Shown here: piece after piece, positions 8,436 to 17,832 of the stretch
How the letters are laid out: each line of letters begins with the position of its first letter
How positions within the stretch are numbered: the stretch's first letter is position 1
DNA from: Psychrobacter sp. NZS113
Lineage (GTDB): Bacteria; Pseudomonadota; Gammaproteobacteria; Pseudomonadales; Moraxellaceae
Assembly: GCF_015864825.1 (NCBI RefSeq)
Contig: NZ_JADYWL010000002.1
Location: 62,001 to 126,000 of the forward strand
Length of the DNA stretch: 64,000 bases
Reading direction: 5' to 3'
Position numbers and translations under genes: made by a program
Notes under the pieces: model-generated
Told to the model about the DNA's origin: nothing
Seen by the model: the letters and a program-made list of their open reading frames with translations, nothing else
Databases searched by the model: none

Positions 8436-9477
8436 AGCCTTCAAGTACGATTTTACCGTGGGCTTCTCTGTTTTCTAGCATTTGATGAGCGCGGCGCAAG
8501 TTGCTAGCAGTGATGGCACCTAGCTCGTGAGCCACGGTGGTTTTTAGCTGATCGTTATCAATTAACGTGGCCACTTCATTCAACAGATGATTTTGCTCTA
8601 TCATGTCAGGCGTGGTAAACATTGAGCGGGTATACATAAATTCCCAATGTAGACTTATACTTTTTAATTTTAGAGCATTCACATTCAAGGCTTCAGGATC
8701 GTCAATCAAACCTAATTTGCCTTGAGGTTTTAAGCATTTGATAATTTCATCAAAATGTTCTTCGGTGTTGTTAAGGCTCACCACATAATCGACTTCAGTA
8801 ATGCCTGTATTTTTTAGCTCATCTGACAATGGATTGTGATGATTAACCACGTAATCTGCACCTAGCGTTTTTAACCACTTGACGCTCTCATCTCGTGATG
8901 CTGTGCCAATAATGACGGCTTGTGTTCTGGTTTTTAGCAACTGAGTCATGATTGAACCCACACCACCGGCTGCGCCAACCACCAAAATAGTTGGGCGACT
9001 CTCTGTTTGCTGTGCTGAGTTTTCATTAGCATCTTCGCTAGTTGCAACGGGCACTTGCAAGCGATCAAACAACATCTCCCACGCTGTGATGGTGGTTAAG
9101 GGTAGGGCGGCGGCTTCAGAAAATGACAGAGACTCAGGCATATGCCCAACAATACGCTCATCAACCAATTGATACTCGGCATTGCTGCCTGAGCGGGTCA
9201 AATCGCCGGCGTAATAGACGCGGTCACCTACCGAAAACAAGCTAACATCCTCGCCAACGGCAGTGACCACACCCGCAGCATCCCAGCCAATAATGGCAAA
9301 TTCACCCTCTGCTGCAGGTCTTGCTTCACGGATTTTATAATCCACAGGATTGACTGAGATGGCTTTTACTTCGACCAAAACGTCACGGCCTGATGCCACT
9401 GGTGTGTCTATCGTGATGTCTTGTAATGCCATCTCATTATTGATGGGTAAGTTGTCTTGATATCCGATTGCTTTCAT
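8419..9477 (-). CDS. Zinc-type alcohol dehydrogenase / quinone oxidoreductase family protein
   Basis: A ~352-residue MDR-superfamily NADPH-dependent oxidoreductase. The N-terminal GroES-like domain has VEVKAISVNPVDYKIRE and GWDAAGVVTAVG; the Rossmann motif is VVGAAGGVGSIMTQLLK at about residue 168, and GADYVVNHH follows. Catalytic-zinc Cys residues are absent, which puts it with quinone oxidoreductase-like (ZADH/QorB-type) members. Two in-frame ATGs (9483 and 9477) sit behind AGGACT; the second has the better spacing. An SDR gene lies immediately upstream on the same strand (gap ~40 bp), so the two form an operon likely controlled by the divergent LysR protein. Confidence 0.85.
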   Translation of the reverse strand: MKAIGYQDNLPINNEMALQDITIDTPVASGRDVLVEVKAISVNPVDYKIREARPAAEGEFAIIGWDAAGVVTAVGEDVSLFSVGDRVYYAGDLTRSGSNAEYQLVDERIVGHMPESLSFSEAAALPLTTITAWEMLFDRLQVPVATSEDANENSAQQTESRPTILVVGAAGGVGSIMTQLLKTRTQAVIIGTASRDESVKWLKTLGADYVVNHHNPLSDELKNTGITEVDYVVSLNNTEEHFDEIIKCLKPQGKLGLIDDPEALNVNALKLKSISLHWEFMYTRSMFTTPDMIEQNHLLNEVATLIDNDQLKTTVAHELGAITASNLRRAHQMLENREAHGKIVLEGWSVKY

Positions 9478-9521
9478 AGTCATAGTCCTAAATTTATGTG
9501 TCTGTGGGTATGGAAGAAGCG

Positions 9522-10421
9522 TTATAGTGCAGGCGATAATACCTGTTGGGTGTGTTGTATCAGCGTATTAAGAGCCGTTTCGTTCAAGGCATCGCTATGC
9601 GGTGTGCCAAACGCACCTCTCTTATCACCATGCTCGCCATCTTTAATGTCATTATCAAAATACTGGCCAGTTTGGGTGGTAAACGCATCGTCCGCTGCCA
9701 AGGCGACCAAAATATTGGCCCCTTTATCTGCTGGAGACCAATACTGTCCGTAAGCTTCACTGACCATGCGAGTATTAAGCAATGAGCCGGGGTTGACGGC
9801 AATCACGTTGATGTTATCGCTCGCTACCTGATCGGCCAGTGCCATGCTCCACATGGTCAATGCCAGTTTGCTCTGTGCATAAGCGTCTTTATCGCTCAGC
9901 TTTGTATCTCCTGCCATGGCAGCTAGTGAAACGGTTTGCTGCGCCGCCGAGCTTAGATTAATAATGCGAGCAGGCATGCTGTCGCTAGGTATATTGTTAG
10001 AGTCTTTAACGTCTGATGCAGTCATTAACGGTAACAACGCTTGAGTCAATAGGTAAGGGGCAAAGTAGTTCACGACAAAGCGCATATCAAACCCTGCATC
10101 GGTCTGAGCGTTTGCTACTTTGAACACACCCGCATTATTAATCAGTACATCCAAATGTATTCCGGCAGCTGTAAACTTGCTTGTTACTGCATCAGCCATA
10201 TGCTGAACATCGGTTAATGACGCAAAATCAGCCACGAAGCCATCAACGTCTACTTGCTGATTGGTTTGGGTTGCAGCGATTTTTACTTCTGTAATCACAT
10301 CTGCCAGCTTATTGGCATCTCTACCATGCAGATAGATATTGTGACCCAGTTGTGCAAGTTTTATAGCGGCCAATTTACCAATACCATCGGTACTGCCTGT
10401 GATTAAAATAGACTTTTGCAT
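9522..10421 (-). CDS. Short-chain dehydrogenase/reductase
   Basis: A 299-residue classical SDR. The cofactor motif TGSTDGIG is at residues ~8-15, NNAG at ~91, the catalytic Ser lies in INLSSAAQ, and the Tyr/Lys pair is in YAQSK. An Arg/His after the second beta strand (LHGRDANKL) suggests NADP(H) preference. The substrate cannot be told. AAGGACAACAA precedes the ATG. It is translated just ahead of the MDR oxidoreductase gene and is divergent from a LysR gene with a LysR-type dyad between them, a common arrangement for reactive-electrophile or quinone stress genes. Confidence 0.9.
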   Translation of the reverse strand: MQKSILITGSTDGIGKLAAIKLAQLGHNIYLHGRDANKLADVITEVKIAATQTNQQVDVDGFVADFASLTDVQHMADAVTSKFTAAGIHLDVLINNAGVFKVANAQTDAGFDMRFVVNYFAPYLLTQALLPLMTASDVKDSNNIPSDSMPARIINLSSAAQQTVSLAAMAGDTKLSDKDAYAQSKLALTMWSMALADQVASDNINVIAVNPGSLLNTRMVSEAYGQYWSPADKGANILVALAADDAFTTQTGQYFDNDIKDGEHGDKRGAFGTPHSDALNETALNTLIQHTQQVLSPAL

Positions 10422-10526
10422 TTGTTGTCCTTATATATTTTAAGAATTCTTATCCATCTGCTGTTCTTAATGATGACTCATAGTAATGCGTTTGATTAAC
10501 GTTAAACAGTAGCCGTCAGCGAAAAC

Positions 10527-10549
10527 ACTTTCAATATATTTTTGAAAGT
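10527..10549. promoter_or_regulatory. LysR-type operator candidate between SDR and LysR genes
   Basis: ACTTTCAA-N7-TTGAAAGT is a perfect dyad with T-N11-A symmetry (TTCAA...TTGAA), the usual form of LysR-type binding sites. It sits in the 324-bp divergent gap, ~105 bp upstream of the SDR start and ~200 bp upstream of the LysR start. Nothing else was recognised in that gap. Confidence 0.5.
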
Positions 10550-10745
10550 CTGTATATAGTATGCGTGGCTGCTTGTTTTGTTGGGCCATCACAAATAGTC
10601 TTTGTTAAGGATATGATCGAATATCAAGCACGGACTAATATAAAGAAACAATTTCAATAATTTTTATATAATGATAAATGCACTAGTGTCAGCAACCCGT
10701 TGTTATCGCTAATTCAATTACAGCTAAGCTAACTAAGGCGACACG

Positions 10746-11660
10746 ATGAAAAATTTGCAGGATTTACGTATTTTTATTGAAACTGCTCGTTTAGGTAGCT
10801 TGTCTGCCTGTGCGCGCCACTTAGATCTGTCACCAGCAGTGGTGAGTGCAGCCGTAAAAAGATTGGAAGCCGAAATCGAAACGGTACTGTTTATTCGCTC
10901 AACTCGTAGACTGCGTCTGACCAGTAAAGGTGAGCAATATTTAACGCATTGCCGAGATGCCATGGCTATTTTGGACAACGCTTATGCAGGATTACATGAT
11001 AATGATGCCGAACTGACAGGCACGATTCGGTTGTCTGTATCGTCAGATTTGGGTCGAAATTTGGTGTTGCCATGGTTGGATGATTTTATGCACATGCATC
11101 CAAAAGTGACGGTGCAGCTACATATGTCAGACAGCTATGTCGATCTATATGGGCAACAGATTGATCTGGCATTGCGCTATGGTGCGCCCAAGGATTCATC
11201 GCTCGTGGCATTACCCATTGTGTTGAATAATCGTCCTATACTATGTGCCTCAAAGTCATATTTGGACAAGGTTGACAATGATATTGGCTTGCCAAAAATC
11301 CCTGAAGACTTAACTCAGCATAATTGCCTGTGTTTGGGACATGACGAAAAATATTTGAGTGAGTGGACTTTTGAAAAAGAAGGCAAGATCAAAAGTGTGG
11401 CCGTGGCTGGCAATCGGCGAAGTAAAGATGGTGATGTGGTAAGGCGCTGGGCCGTGGCAGGTCAGGGTATTGCACTGAAATCACAGTTAGATATAGCAGC
11501 AGACCTAAAAGCAGGCCGATTGGTTGAAGTAGCGTTGGACGGCTGGCAAGTGGCCAATTATCCGCTGTATTTGATTTGTCCAGAACGGCGACTGATAGAT
11601 CCGCTATTTAATGCGGTTAAAGAATATCTGATTGAGCGGGTAGAGGGAGTGTTGGCATAA
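10746..11660 (+). CDS. LysR-family transcriptional regulator
   Basis: A 304-residue regulator. The N-terminal winged helix-turn-helix reads FIETARLGSLSACARHLDLSPAVVSAAVKRLEAE with the usual LTSKGEQYL following. The C-terminal substrate-binding domain has IRLSVSSDLGRNLVLPWL and a typical LCLGH and VVRRWAVAGQGIALKSQL segment close to the AaeR/DsdC-like group that controls oxidoreductases. It is divergent from the SDR/MDR pair and is the likely regulator of that pair; the inducer is unknown. Confidence 0.9.
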   Translation: MKNLQDLRIFIETARLGSLSACARHLDLSPAVVSAAVKRLEAEIETVLFIRSTRRLRLTSKGEQYLTHCRDAMAILDNAYAGLHDNDAELTGTIRLSVSSDLGRNLVLPWLDDFMHMHPKVTVQLHMSDSYVDLYGQQIDLALRYGAPKDSSLVALPIVLNNRPILCASKSYLDKVDNDIGLPKIPEDLTQHNCLCLGHDEKYLSEWTFEKEGKIKSVAVAGNRRSKDGDVVRRWAVAGQGIALKSQLDIAADLKAGRLVEVALDGWQVANYPLYLICPERRLIDPLFNAVKEYLIERVEGVLA

Positions 11661-11820
11661 TTATCCTAATTCGTACAGCTAAGTCTCGTTAAATCCTGAT
11701 TTGAGTATGCCTTAATAAAACTGCACAGCAAATAAGATTTTTTGAAGGGATAGTTTTTCAAGTAGACTTTTATTAATCTGATAGCATAGGTCATAGCAAC
11801 TGATTTAAGAGAACGATAAT

Positions 11821-12123
11821 ATGAGTAGTATAGATGAAGATGATCTGAGTCTTAAGTTTGATATGTTTATAGACCATATTATAGCTAAAAGAAGTTCTCA
11901 GCCGATTCTGAGGGATATCTTTGGACATTCTAGTGGTGATTGGGTGAATTTTAGAAATTATATAAATGAAGATGCTTATAATAATGAATACAAAGGGCTA
12001 GATGTATATATTTGTTGGCTAAGCGATATCAACGCAACCAATGACCAATGGAGATTAATTGCTTTCTTCGAAAACAATCAATTGTATTCCCAAATATTAA
12101 CATTCAATATGAATACTCTTTAG
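11821..12123 (+). CDS. Hypothetical 100-residue acidic protein
   Basis: I do not recognise this protein. It is acidic, lacks a signal peptide and membrane segments, and has a Trp/Tyr-rich middle (GDWVNFRNYINEDAYNNEYKG, DVYICWLSD). Lower G+C than its neighbours and a stand-alone position fit an accessory gene, possibly an orphan immunity protein like those at 15.5 and 17.5 kb, but that is a guess from size and composition. No strong ribosome site: only GAGAACG near 11809. Confidence 0.5.
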   Translation: MSSIDEDDLSLKFDMFIDHIIAKRSSQPILRDIFGHSSGDWVNFRNYINEDAYNNEYKGLDVYICWLSDINATNDQWRLIAFFENNQLYSQILTFNMNTL

Positions 12124-12453
12124 TTTAGAGCTTAATAGAATTAGGCAGTTCATAAAGGCATGCTCTATTAGATCGCTTTAGTCATCTAAAGATCGATATT
12201 ATAAGCTGTACTGCAATGTTGGCAGAGTTAAGTAATTTGAGTGAAATTTATGAAGTAAACGTAGTCAAGATAAGTGGCATTTACCCTGAAGGTGCTTTAT
12301 TTTGAACTGATGAGCCACTTGTACTTGGTACAAGTGTAGAGCTACAGTATTTGGCGAAAGAATACATTTTTAAGGTATATCGGATATAGCTACGCCTGAC
12401 TATACCCGATATATTCTTTGGGCTATCTAGTTATTTTTAGAGCAAGTTACCAA
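12124..12453. other. 330-bp gap with two dyads and a short open frame
   Basis: No gene is supported. 12317-12335 is a perfect dyad (ACTTGTAC-TTG-GTACAAGT). A larger hairpin at about 12374-12413 (TATATCGG...CCGATATA) lies just past the P-type ATPase stop codon and may end that leftward transcript, though its T tract is weak. A start-less frame ending near 12304 encodes LSNLSEIYEVNVVKISGIYP; it could be a gene remnant, but I cannot assign it. Confidence 0.4.
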
Positions 12454-14619
12454 TCATCTAGCCCCTTTAAAGCGCAGTAAGCGTAACGCATTCAACGTGA
12501 CCAATACGGTTGCACCAGTATCAGCCAATACAGCGATCCATAGCCCAGTGATACCCAGTACAGTAGTGATCAGAAATATGGATTTTAGACCAAGTGCAAA
12601 CATCACATTTTGATGAATGTTGGACATGGTGGCACGTGACAGGGTAATGAGATGAGCGACGTCCGTGACGCGACTTTTTAATAGGGCGATATCGGCCGTT
12701 TCAATAGCGACATCTGTACCGCCGCCCATGGCGATGCCCACATCTGCGGTTGCTAGTGCTGGTGCATCGTTGATACCATCACCAATCATCGCTACTTTGC
12801 TATTACCTTTCATCTCATTCAACAAGCGTAGTTTGTCTTCGGGCAACAGCTCAGCTTCCCATTCTATCTCTAAATGACTAGCAAGTGCCTGAGCGGTCAG
12901 ACGGTTGTCCCCTGTAAGCATCACAGAGCGCACACCCATCGCTTTGAGCTGCGCCACTCCTGCCTGAGCATCATCTCGCAACTCGTCTCGTAGCGCAACC
13001 AACCCAAGCACTTCACGGCTCTGCTCATCGAACAGAACGGAGACCGTCTTACCTTCGTTTTGTAGTGCTTCAATTTGTGCATTTTGTTCTAGTGATATCG
13101 ATGTTTCAGTGGCAGCATAAACCGGTGATCCGATGGCTAACGGACGCCCAGCTACCGTTGCATGTACCGCTTTGCCCGCAGTAGCATAGGCATTTGAAGC
13201 TATCGGTATAGAGATATTAGCGGCTTTGGCATGATCAATGATCGCTTTTGCAAGTGGATGGCTAGAGGCGGACTCGACACTGGCAAACAGCGCCAACACC
13301 TCATTTTGACTTTCAGATTCTATATGCTCTTGTACTATGTGCACCTGTGCAAAGGCAATAACGTCGGTGACGCGAGGCTTGCCTTCAGTCAATGTACCCG
13401 TCTTATCAAAAGCGACGACATTCACGCGACCAATGGTTTCTAAAGCGCTACCACCCTTTATGAGTAAGCCGCGACGGGTACCGACAGCCAACCCTGACGC
13501 AATGGCGGCCGGAGTGGATAGGACGAGTGCGCAAGGACAGGCAATTAGCAACAGTGCAAAACCCCGATATAGCCAAGTCGCCCATTCTCCTCCCATCGCT
13601 AGCGGCGGTATGATAATAACCAGTGCAGCAATAGCCATCACCGCTGGGGTGTAGTAACGACTGAATTTTTCAATAAAGCGGGCAGTAGGGGCTTTAGAGG
13701 CTTGCGCTTGCTCTACCAGAGTAATAATGCGCGCAATGGTGTTGTCAGCAGCGGTCTTTTCTACGCGGACTTGCAGCGCTCCTTCCATGTTGATGGAGCC
13801 TGCGAATACTGCATCGCCTATCGCTTTGGCAACGGGTATGGATTCGCCAGTGATGGGCGAATCATCAAGACTAGAGTTACCTTGAACAATGACACCATCA
13901 GCAGACACCTTATCACCTGGGCGTACCAGTACCAAATCATTGACCTGCAATGAGACTGCAGGAACGTCACGCTGTCCACCTTGTGCATCAAGTAAAATCG
14001 CAGTCTTTGGAACCAATGATGCCAATGCTCTGATACCAGCACGGGCACGATCAGCCGCCACACTCTCTAACAATTCACCGACTGAAAATAAGAAGACAAC
14101 TGCCGCAGCTTCTTCAGCTTCACCAATGATAAGCGCACCAATTGCTGCGATAGACATCAGCATTTCAATTGAAAACGGGGTGCCTGTCATTGCCAAGGTC
14201 ATAGATTTTCGGACAAAGGGAAAAACGCCCACAATAACGGCAATAGCGAATGCCCACATTCCATAATCAGGAAAAATTAGTGCTAACGCGTAGGCGGCGC
14301 TCATCAGGATACCGAGACCAACCACTTGCTTGCCTTTTCGGGTTTGCCACCAACGCTGTTGCTGCGTATCTAATGGATTGTCACCAATGCTGTCTGCTGC
14401 GATTGCTTGATCAGTAGTGGCAGATATACCAAAACCAAGGCGCTTGATGGTTTTTTCAACATCACTGAACTGAGTCTCTGAATCAGAGACCAATGTTAGC
14501 TCTAACTTTTCAGTCGCAAAATTAAGTTGTATGTCAGAGACACCGGGCATACGTGCTAATGCAGTTTCAATCTTTCTGACGCAACTGGCACAGTCCATAC
14601 CTTCAATACGATATTGCAT
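12454..14619 (-). CDS. zntA: Zn/Cd/Pb-translocating P-type ATPase
   Basis: A 721-residue P1B-type ATPase that exports divalent soft metals across the inner membrane. There is one N-terminal heavy-metal domain with GMDCASC (Cys10/Cys13). Membrane helices surround CPCALVLSTPAAIASG, the CPC motif of the Zn/Cd/Pb class. The phosphorylation site is DKTGTLTEG, the SHPLAKA His-Pro locking motif follows, and the hinge is GDGINDAPALATADVGIAMG. The divergent CadR-type regulator with an overlapping MerR-family promoter supports Cd/Pb/Zn rather than copper. AGGACGAATTATT precedes the ATG. The gene could equally be named cadA. Confidence 0.93.
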   Translation of the reverse strand: MQYRIEGMDCASCVRKIETALARMPGVSDIQLNFATEKLELTLVSDSETQFSDVEKTIKRLGFGISATTDQAIAADSIGDNPLDTQQQRWWQTRKGKQVVGLGILMSAAYALALIFPDYGMWAFAIAVIVGVFPFVRKSMTLAMTGTPFSIEMLMSIAAIGALIIGEAEEAAAVVFLFSVGELLESVAADRARAGIRALASLVPKTAILLDAQGGQRDVPAVSLQVNDLVLVRPGDKVSADGVIVQGNSSLDDSPITGESIPVAKAIGDAVFAGSINMEGALQVRVEKTAADNTIARIITLVEQAQASKAPTARFIEKFSRYYTPAVMAIAALVIIIPPLAMGGEWATWLYRGFALLLIACPCALVLSTPAAIASGLAVGTRRGLLIKGGSALETIGRVNVVAFDKTGTLTEGKPRVTDVIAFAQVHIVQEHIESESQNEVLALFASVESASSHPLAKAIIDHAKAANISIPIASNAYATAGKAVHATVAGRPLAIGSPVYAATETSISLEQNAQIEALQNEGKTVSVLFDEQSREVLGLVALRDELRDDAQAGVAQLKAMGVRSVMLTGDNRLTAQALASHLEIEWEAELLPEDKLRLLNEMKGNSKVAMIGDGINDAPALATADVGIAMGGGTDVAIETADIALLKSRVTDVAHLITLSRATMSNIHQNVMFALGLKSIFLITTVLGITGLWIAVLADTGATVLVTLNALRLLRFKGAR

Positions 14620-14665
14620 AATAATTCGTCCTACTATAAGCGTTCTTTTGATAACGCTATTGTGA

Positions 14666-14689
14666 ACCCTCTAGTGGCTTCAGAGTCAA
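14666..14689 (-). promoter_or_regulatory. CadR operator and elongated-spacer promoter of the P-type ATPase gene
   Basis: On the + strand 14666-14686 reads ACCCT-CTAGTGGCTTC-AGAGT, very close to known CadR/MerR-family operators (ACCCTnTAGTnnCTACAGGGT). Read leftward, TTGACT (14684-14689) serves as -35 and CACAAT as -10 with a 19-bp spacer that contains the operator; the over-long spacer is the MerR-family hallmark. It lies ~47 bp upstream of the ATPase start. Confidence 0.85.
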
Positions 14690-14818
14690 GTCTGTTTTTA
14701 GGTAACTGTACAAACTTGATTTTCTCAGCATCAAACCTTATAGTTACTTTAATGTTTCGGGTTTTAAGATGACTTTGAAATAACTTCAAGAGAACTGTGA
14801 GATAACTTTGGAATAACT

Positions 14819-15232
14819 ATGCTAATAAAAATTGGAGAGCTCGCTAAGCGTACAGGTGCCACCGTGGAGACCATTCGCTATTACGAAAAAGAAAAACTAT
14901 TACCAGAGCCTTCCCGTAGTGAGGGGAATTATCGCTTATATCGTGAAAGCCATATTGAACGTCTACAGTTTATCCTGCACTGTCGCACACTCGATATGAC
15001 GTTGGATGAAGTACGCACCTTACTGCAGTATTGGGAGGAGCCTAATAGAGACTGCGGCGATGTCGATACCTTGTTAGATGAACATATTCATGCGGTGGAA
15101 GTACGTATAGAGGAATTAAAACAGTTAAAGCAGCATCTAAACGTCCTGCGGCAGAAATGCGTCAGTAGGGCGCCAGCGAAGTCATGTGGCATATTAAATG
15201 CGCTTGCCGACAACTCCTGCCATGATGAATAA
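14819..15232 (+). CDS. cadR: Cd(II)/Pb(II)-responsive MerR-family regulator
   Basis: A 137-residue MerR-family activator. The N-terminal HTH reads IGELAKRTGATVETIRYYEKEKLLPEP, the dimerisation helix follows, and three Cys residues (RDCGDVD, RQKCVS, AKSCG) sit at the spacing of CadR/PbrR metal sites, with His/Cys residues in the tail (SCHDE). It is divergent from the P-type ATPase and probably activates it by untwisting the 19-bp-spacer promoter. ZntR is the alternative; the Cys pattern and the YWEEPNRDCGDVDTLLDEHI segment favour CadR. Confidence 0.88.
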   Translation: MLIKIGELAKRTGATVETIRYYEKEKLLPEPSRSEGNYRLYRESHIERLQFILHCRTLDMTLDEVRTLLQYWEEPNRDCGDVDTLLDEHIHAVEVRIEELKQLKQHLNVLRQKCVSRAPAKSCGILNALADNSCHDE

Positions 15233-15561
15233 TATGAATAACAGTTGTTAATGCCAGAGATATTTCCAAATAACGATATGGATTTGTATAGGCAGGAGAT
15301 GGATTGTTATGCTGTTTAATGTTGTCAGAGCATACCTGATTGGGCGGTTAGAGGGAGTATCCGTAGTCTATTTTAAGTGGTTTGATTATATCGGTCTGTT
15401 TTGAGTGGTCTGTTAATAGGTCTTTGGGGCTTTTAAGGTAGTTCCTTTGGGGTATACCCTAATTAAGTTTCTTAAAATAAAGTCATCAACATCCAAGCGT
15501 ATTCATAATATAACTAGAAACGAATACATACGATGAAAATATGAAAAACAGGAGACTAATA
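15233..15561. other. Intergenic region, no gene seen
   Basis: A 329-bp gap between cadR and the orphan gene. It holds no supported ORF, strong hairpin or recognised repeat. The G+C falls toward the right-hand gene. Confidence 0.5.
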
Positions 15562-15966
15562 ATGACTGTTAGAAAATATAGTGAATGCAAAGATATTTTT
15601 TGGGATGAGAAATCCTTTAACTACTCTTTAGAGGAATTGTGTATTTGGGATATTGAAAAATATTGGAGTCTAGAATATTTTTTAATTAAATTGTGTGCAA
15701 GCTTACAAGGTAACGAGGTATTGTACAGAAAGTTCGCGGCAGATTTATACTATCTTGGTCATAGTATAAATAACTTGATAACAAACCAAATACATCCTTC
15801 AGAATGTTACATATTAGAGAAATTTAACGAAGACGAGGCATGCGAGTGTCGTGACCGTTTTAATCATATTATGAGAATACTCTGGGGACGAATTCCCTTT
15901 GACTTTCATGACTATATGATAACTAGTAACCCACTTATTCAAAAAGAATTGAACTTAAATAAGTGA
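15562..15966 (+). CDS. Small protein, possible Imm41-like immunity protein (orphan)
   Basis: A 134-residue cytoplasmic protein. The start at 15562 is chosen for AGGAG 7 nt upstream. Seen: EKYWSLEYFLIKLC near the N-terminus, a helical middle (YLGHSINNLI), ECRDRFNHIMRILWGRIPF and a C-terminal NPLI. From memory the order YWxLE...L...RxRF...G..P....NPL resembles the Imm41 family of polymorphic-toxin immunity proteins, but I could not test this. Codon use is AT-richer than the neighbours. No toxin gene is adjacent, so if the assignment holds it is an orphan immunity gene. Confidence 0.45.
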   Translation: MTVRKYSECKDIFWDEKSFNYSLEELCIWDIEKYWSLEYFLIKLCASLQGNEVLYRKFAADLYYLGHSINNLITNQIHPSECYILEKFNEDEACECRDRFNHIMRILWGRIPFDFHDYMITSNPLIQKELNLNK

Positions 15967-16130
15967 GATTTATCATTAGACCTCTTTCAAAAGTACCAGT
16001 TATTTTACGGAGTTACGAAACTACCTTCGATATTGAGCTATGTTCATAACACCGTAAAAAATAATCTAGGAATTTTAATAAGACAGCTTAGTGATAATGA
16101 CCTACCTATCAGTTTAACAGTTGTGCGCTC

Positions 16131-16180
16131 ATTAAAGTCGTATCCAATACGGTTAGTTTGATGCCTGTATAGCGCATCGA
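16131..16180 (+). repeat. 50-bp direct repeat, left copy
   Basis: Aligns without gaps to 17833-17882 with 37 of 50 identical positions by hand count, including TGTATAGCGCA. It lies in the 356-bp gap (15967-16322) upstream of the Sel1-repeat gene; no gene is seen in that gap. Confidence 0.55.
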
Positions 16181-16322
16181 ACATACTCTCATGACAAACG
16201 TTATAGCGAATAAAAATACATTAAAAAAATTACTCAATATTTTTTTTGCTTAGAGAGTCGCTCTTTTGAAACTTTAAGATAATATACTTACTCAACACTT
16301 TTTCTACCAGTGAATCAAATAT

Positions 16323-17309
16323 ATGATTTTCAAAAAAACCAAATTAGTTGCCCTCTTTTTTTCTACTGCTTTATTACCTCTTACGCTTACGAGCTGTCAG
16401 AAAGTGCAAAGTGAAGCCAAAAACGAAGCCTCTGAGGGGCAAATAGTTATTGAGGAAATAGAGGCAGAAACTAAAGCTGAAGGCGTACAGAGCTTAGCCG
16501 AACAGGGCGATGCAGAGGCACAATTCGATTTGGGTTGGATGTATGATGTAGGAGAGGGCGTTCATAAAGACTATGTCAAAGCTGCGCAGTGGTATACAAA
16601 ATCGGCTAATCAAGGGTTTCCTGAGGCGCAGTATAATCTTGGTGTGATGTATCGTGAAGGCGATGGAGTTCCTCAAAATTATGCTGAAGCGATCAAGTGG
16701 TATACGAAGGCAGCCAATCAAGGCTTTCCTGAAGCGGAGTATAACCTTGGTCTGATGTACACCCAAGGCAATGGCGTAGGTCGAGACCTTTCACAAGCCC
16801 TTAAGTGGTATACAAAATCTGCTAATCAAGGATATGTCATTGCACAAAATGATTTAGCCGCAATGTATTACGAAGGCGATGGTATAGAGCAAGACTTGTC
16901 GCAATCACTTAAGTGGTATACAGAAGCAGCTGATCAAGAATATGCTCCTGCACAAGCTAATTTAGGTGCAATATATTATCAGGGTAATGGCGTGATACAA
17001 GATTTTTCACAGGCTCTAAAATGGTTTGGAAAAGCAGCTGATCAAGAAAATGCTAATGCACAATATAACCTTGGTGTGATGTACACCCAAGGCAATGGCG
17101 TAGGTCGAGACTTCTCTCAAGCCTTTAAGTGGTATACAAAAGCCGCTAACCAGGGATATGCTCCTGCTCAAAACAATCTTGGTGCGATGTATCGCGATGG
17201 TGTAGGTGCTAATCAAGATAATGCTCAAGCAAAGAACTGGTTTGGTAAAGCTTGTGAAAATGGGCAACAAGAAGGCTGTAATAACTATAGGAAACTAAAT
17301 AAAAATTAA
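16323..17309 (+). CDS. Sel1-repeat (SLR) lipoprotein
   Basis: A 328-residue protein with a lipoprotein signal: a hydrophobic segment then L-T-S-C at residues 22-25. After a Glu-rich linker, about seven 36-residue Sel1-like repeats follow from residue ~57 (A-x-Y-N-L-G-x-M-Y-x-x-G-x-G-V-x-x-D/N-x-x-x-A-x-K-W-Y pattern), forming an alpha/alpha superhelix for protein contacts in the periplasm. A Cys pair near the C-terminus (KACENGQQEGC) probably makes a disulphide. Repeats 3 and 6 (MYTQGNGVGRD) are nearly identical at DNA level, pointing to recent internal duplication. Partner and function are unknown. Confidence 0.88.
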   Translation: MIFKKTKLVALFFSTALLPLTLTSCQKVQSEAKNEASEGQIVIEEIEAETKAEGVQSLAEQGDAEAQFDLGWMYDVGEGVHKDYVKAAQWYTKSANQGFPEAQYNLGVMYREGDGVPQNYAEAIKWYTKAANQGFPEAEYNLGLMYTQGNGVGRDLSQALKWYTKSANQGYVIAQNDLAAMYYEGDGIEQDLSQSLKWYTEAADQEYAPAQANLGAIYYQGNGVIQDFSQALKWFGKAADQENANAQYNLGVMYTQGNGVGRDFSQAFKWYTKAANQGYAPAQNNLGAMYRDGVGANQDNAQAKNWFGKACENGQQEGCNNYRKLNKN

Positions 17310-17483
17310 GTCAGTTTAACCTCAAAAAATCAATGTTATGTACACTGTGAAGTACACTACCATAATCTAAGTGACCAAAACCGCTAGTACCATTACCCTA
17401 CAGCCAAACATTCAAGTCCTCACTAGGGTACCGAACTAGTTAAAGCACCTGATTGGTTCGCCATAGGCATACCTTAAATTAAC

Positions 17484-17771
17484 TCACAGCTGTAGGGATA
17501 TTTCGTAGTTAGAACCTAGTTCAAACTGTAATCTATCTCTCAAAACATAACCCTCTTCAATAAACTCTTTTTCTTCAGAACTATTTAAAAACCCAGAATC
17601 TACAGGATTTTCTTTTAAATATGTCGATTCGTACTTGTTTGCCCAATGACTTAAATCACTATTCAATTTCCGACTTATTTTTAAACCATCTGGATCAATA
17701 TTATTTAACTCATTATCTATGTATCCCCATAATGGGAAACATTCATACTCAGGCATCAATTTTATTTCCAC
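17484..17771 (-). CDS. Small acidic protein, possible orphan immunity protein
   Basis: A ~95-residue acidic protein. AGGAG lies 9 nt before GTG 17771, which I prefer to the TTG at 17777. Seen: EIKLMPEYECFPLW at the start, NIDPDGLKIS, LSHWANKYESTY, SGFLNSSEEKEFIEEG and a C-terminal LRDRLQFELGSNYEI. From memory this order (LMP-Y-C-PLW, IDP, L..WA..Y, SGF, F...G..L...L..ELG..Y.I) resembles a widespread family of small proteins found near polymorphic toxins. No toxin gene is adjacent. The assignment is tentative; existence of the gene is more certain than its role. Confidence 0.5.
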   Translation of the reverse strand: MEIKLMPEYECFPLWGYIDNELNNIDPDGLKISRKLNSDLSHWANKYESTYLKENPVDSGFLNSSEEKEFIEEGYVLRDRLQFELGSNYEISLQL

Positions 17772-17832
17772 TGTCAAATACTCCTATTTGCTAGATATTG
17801 GTTTAGTCACCGATGCCAGAAATTTCGTATTT

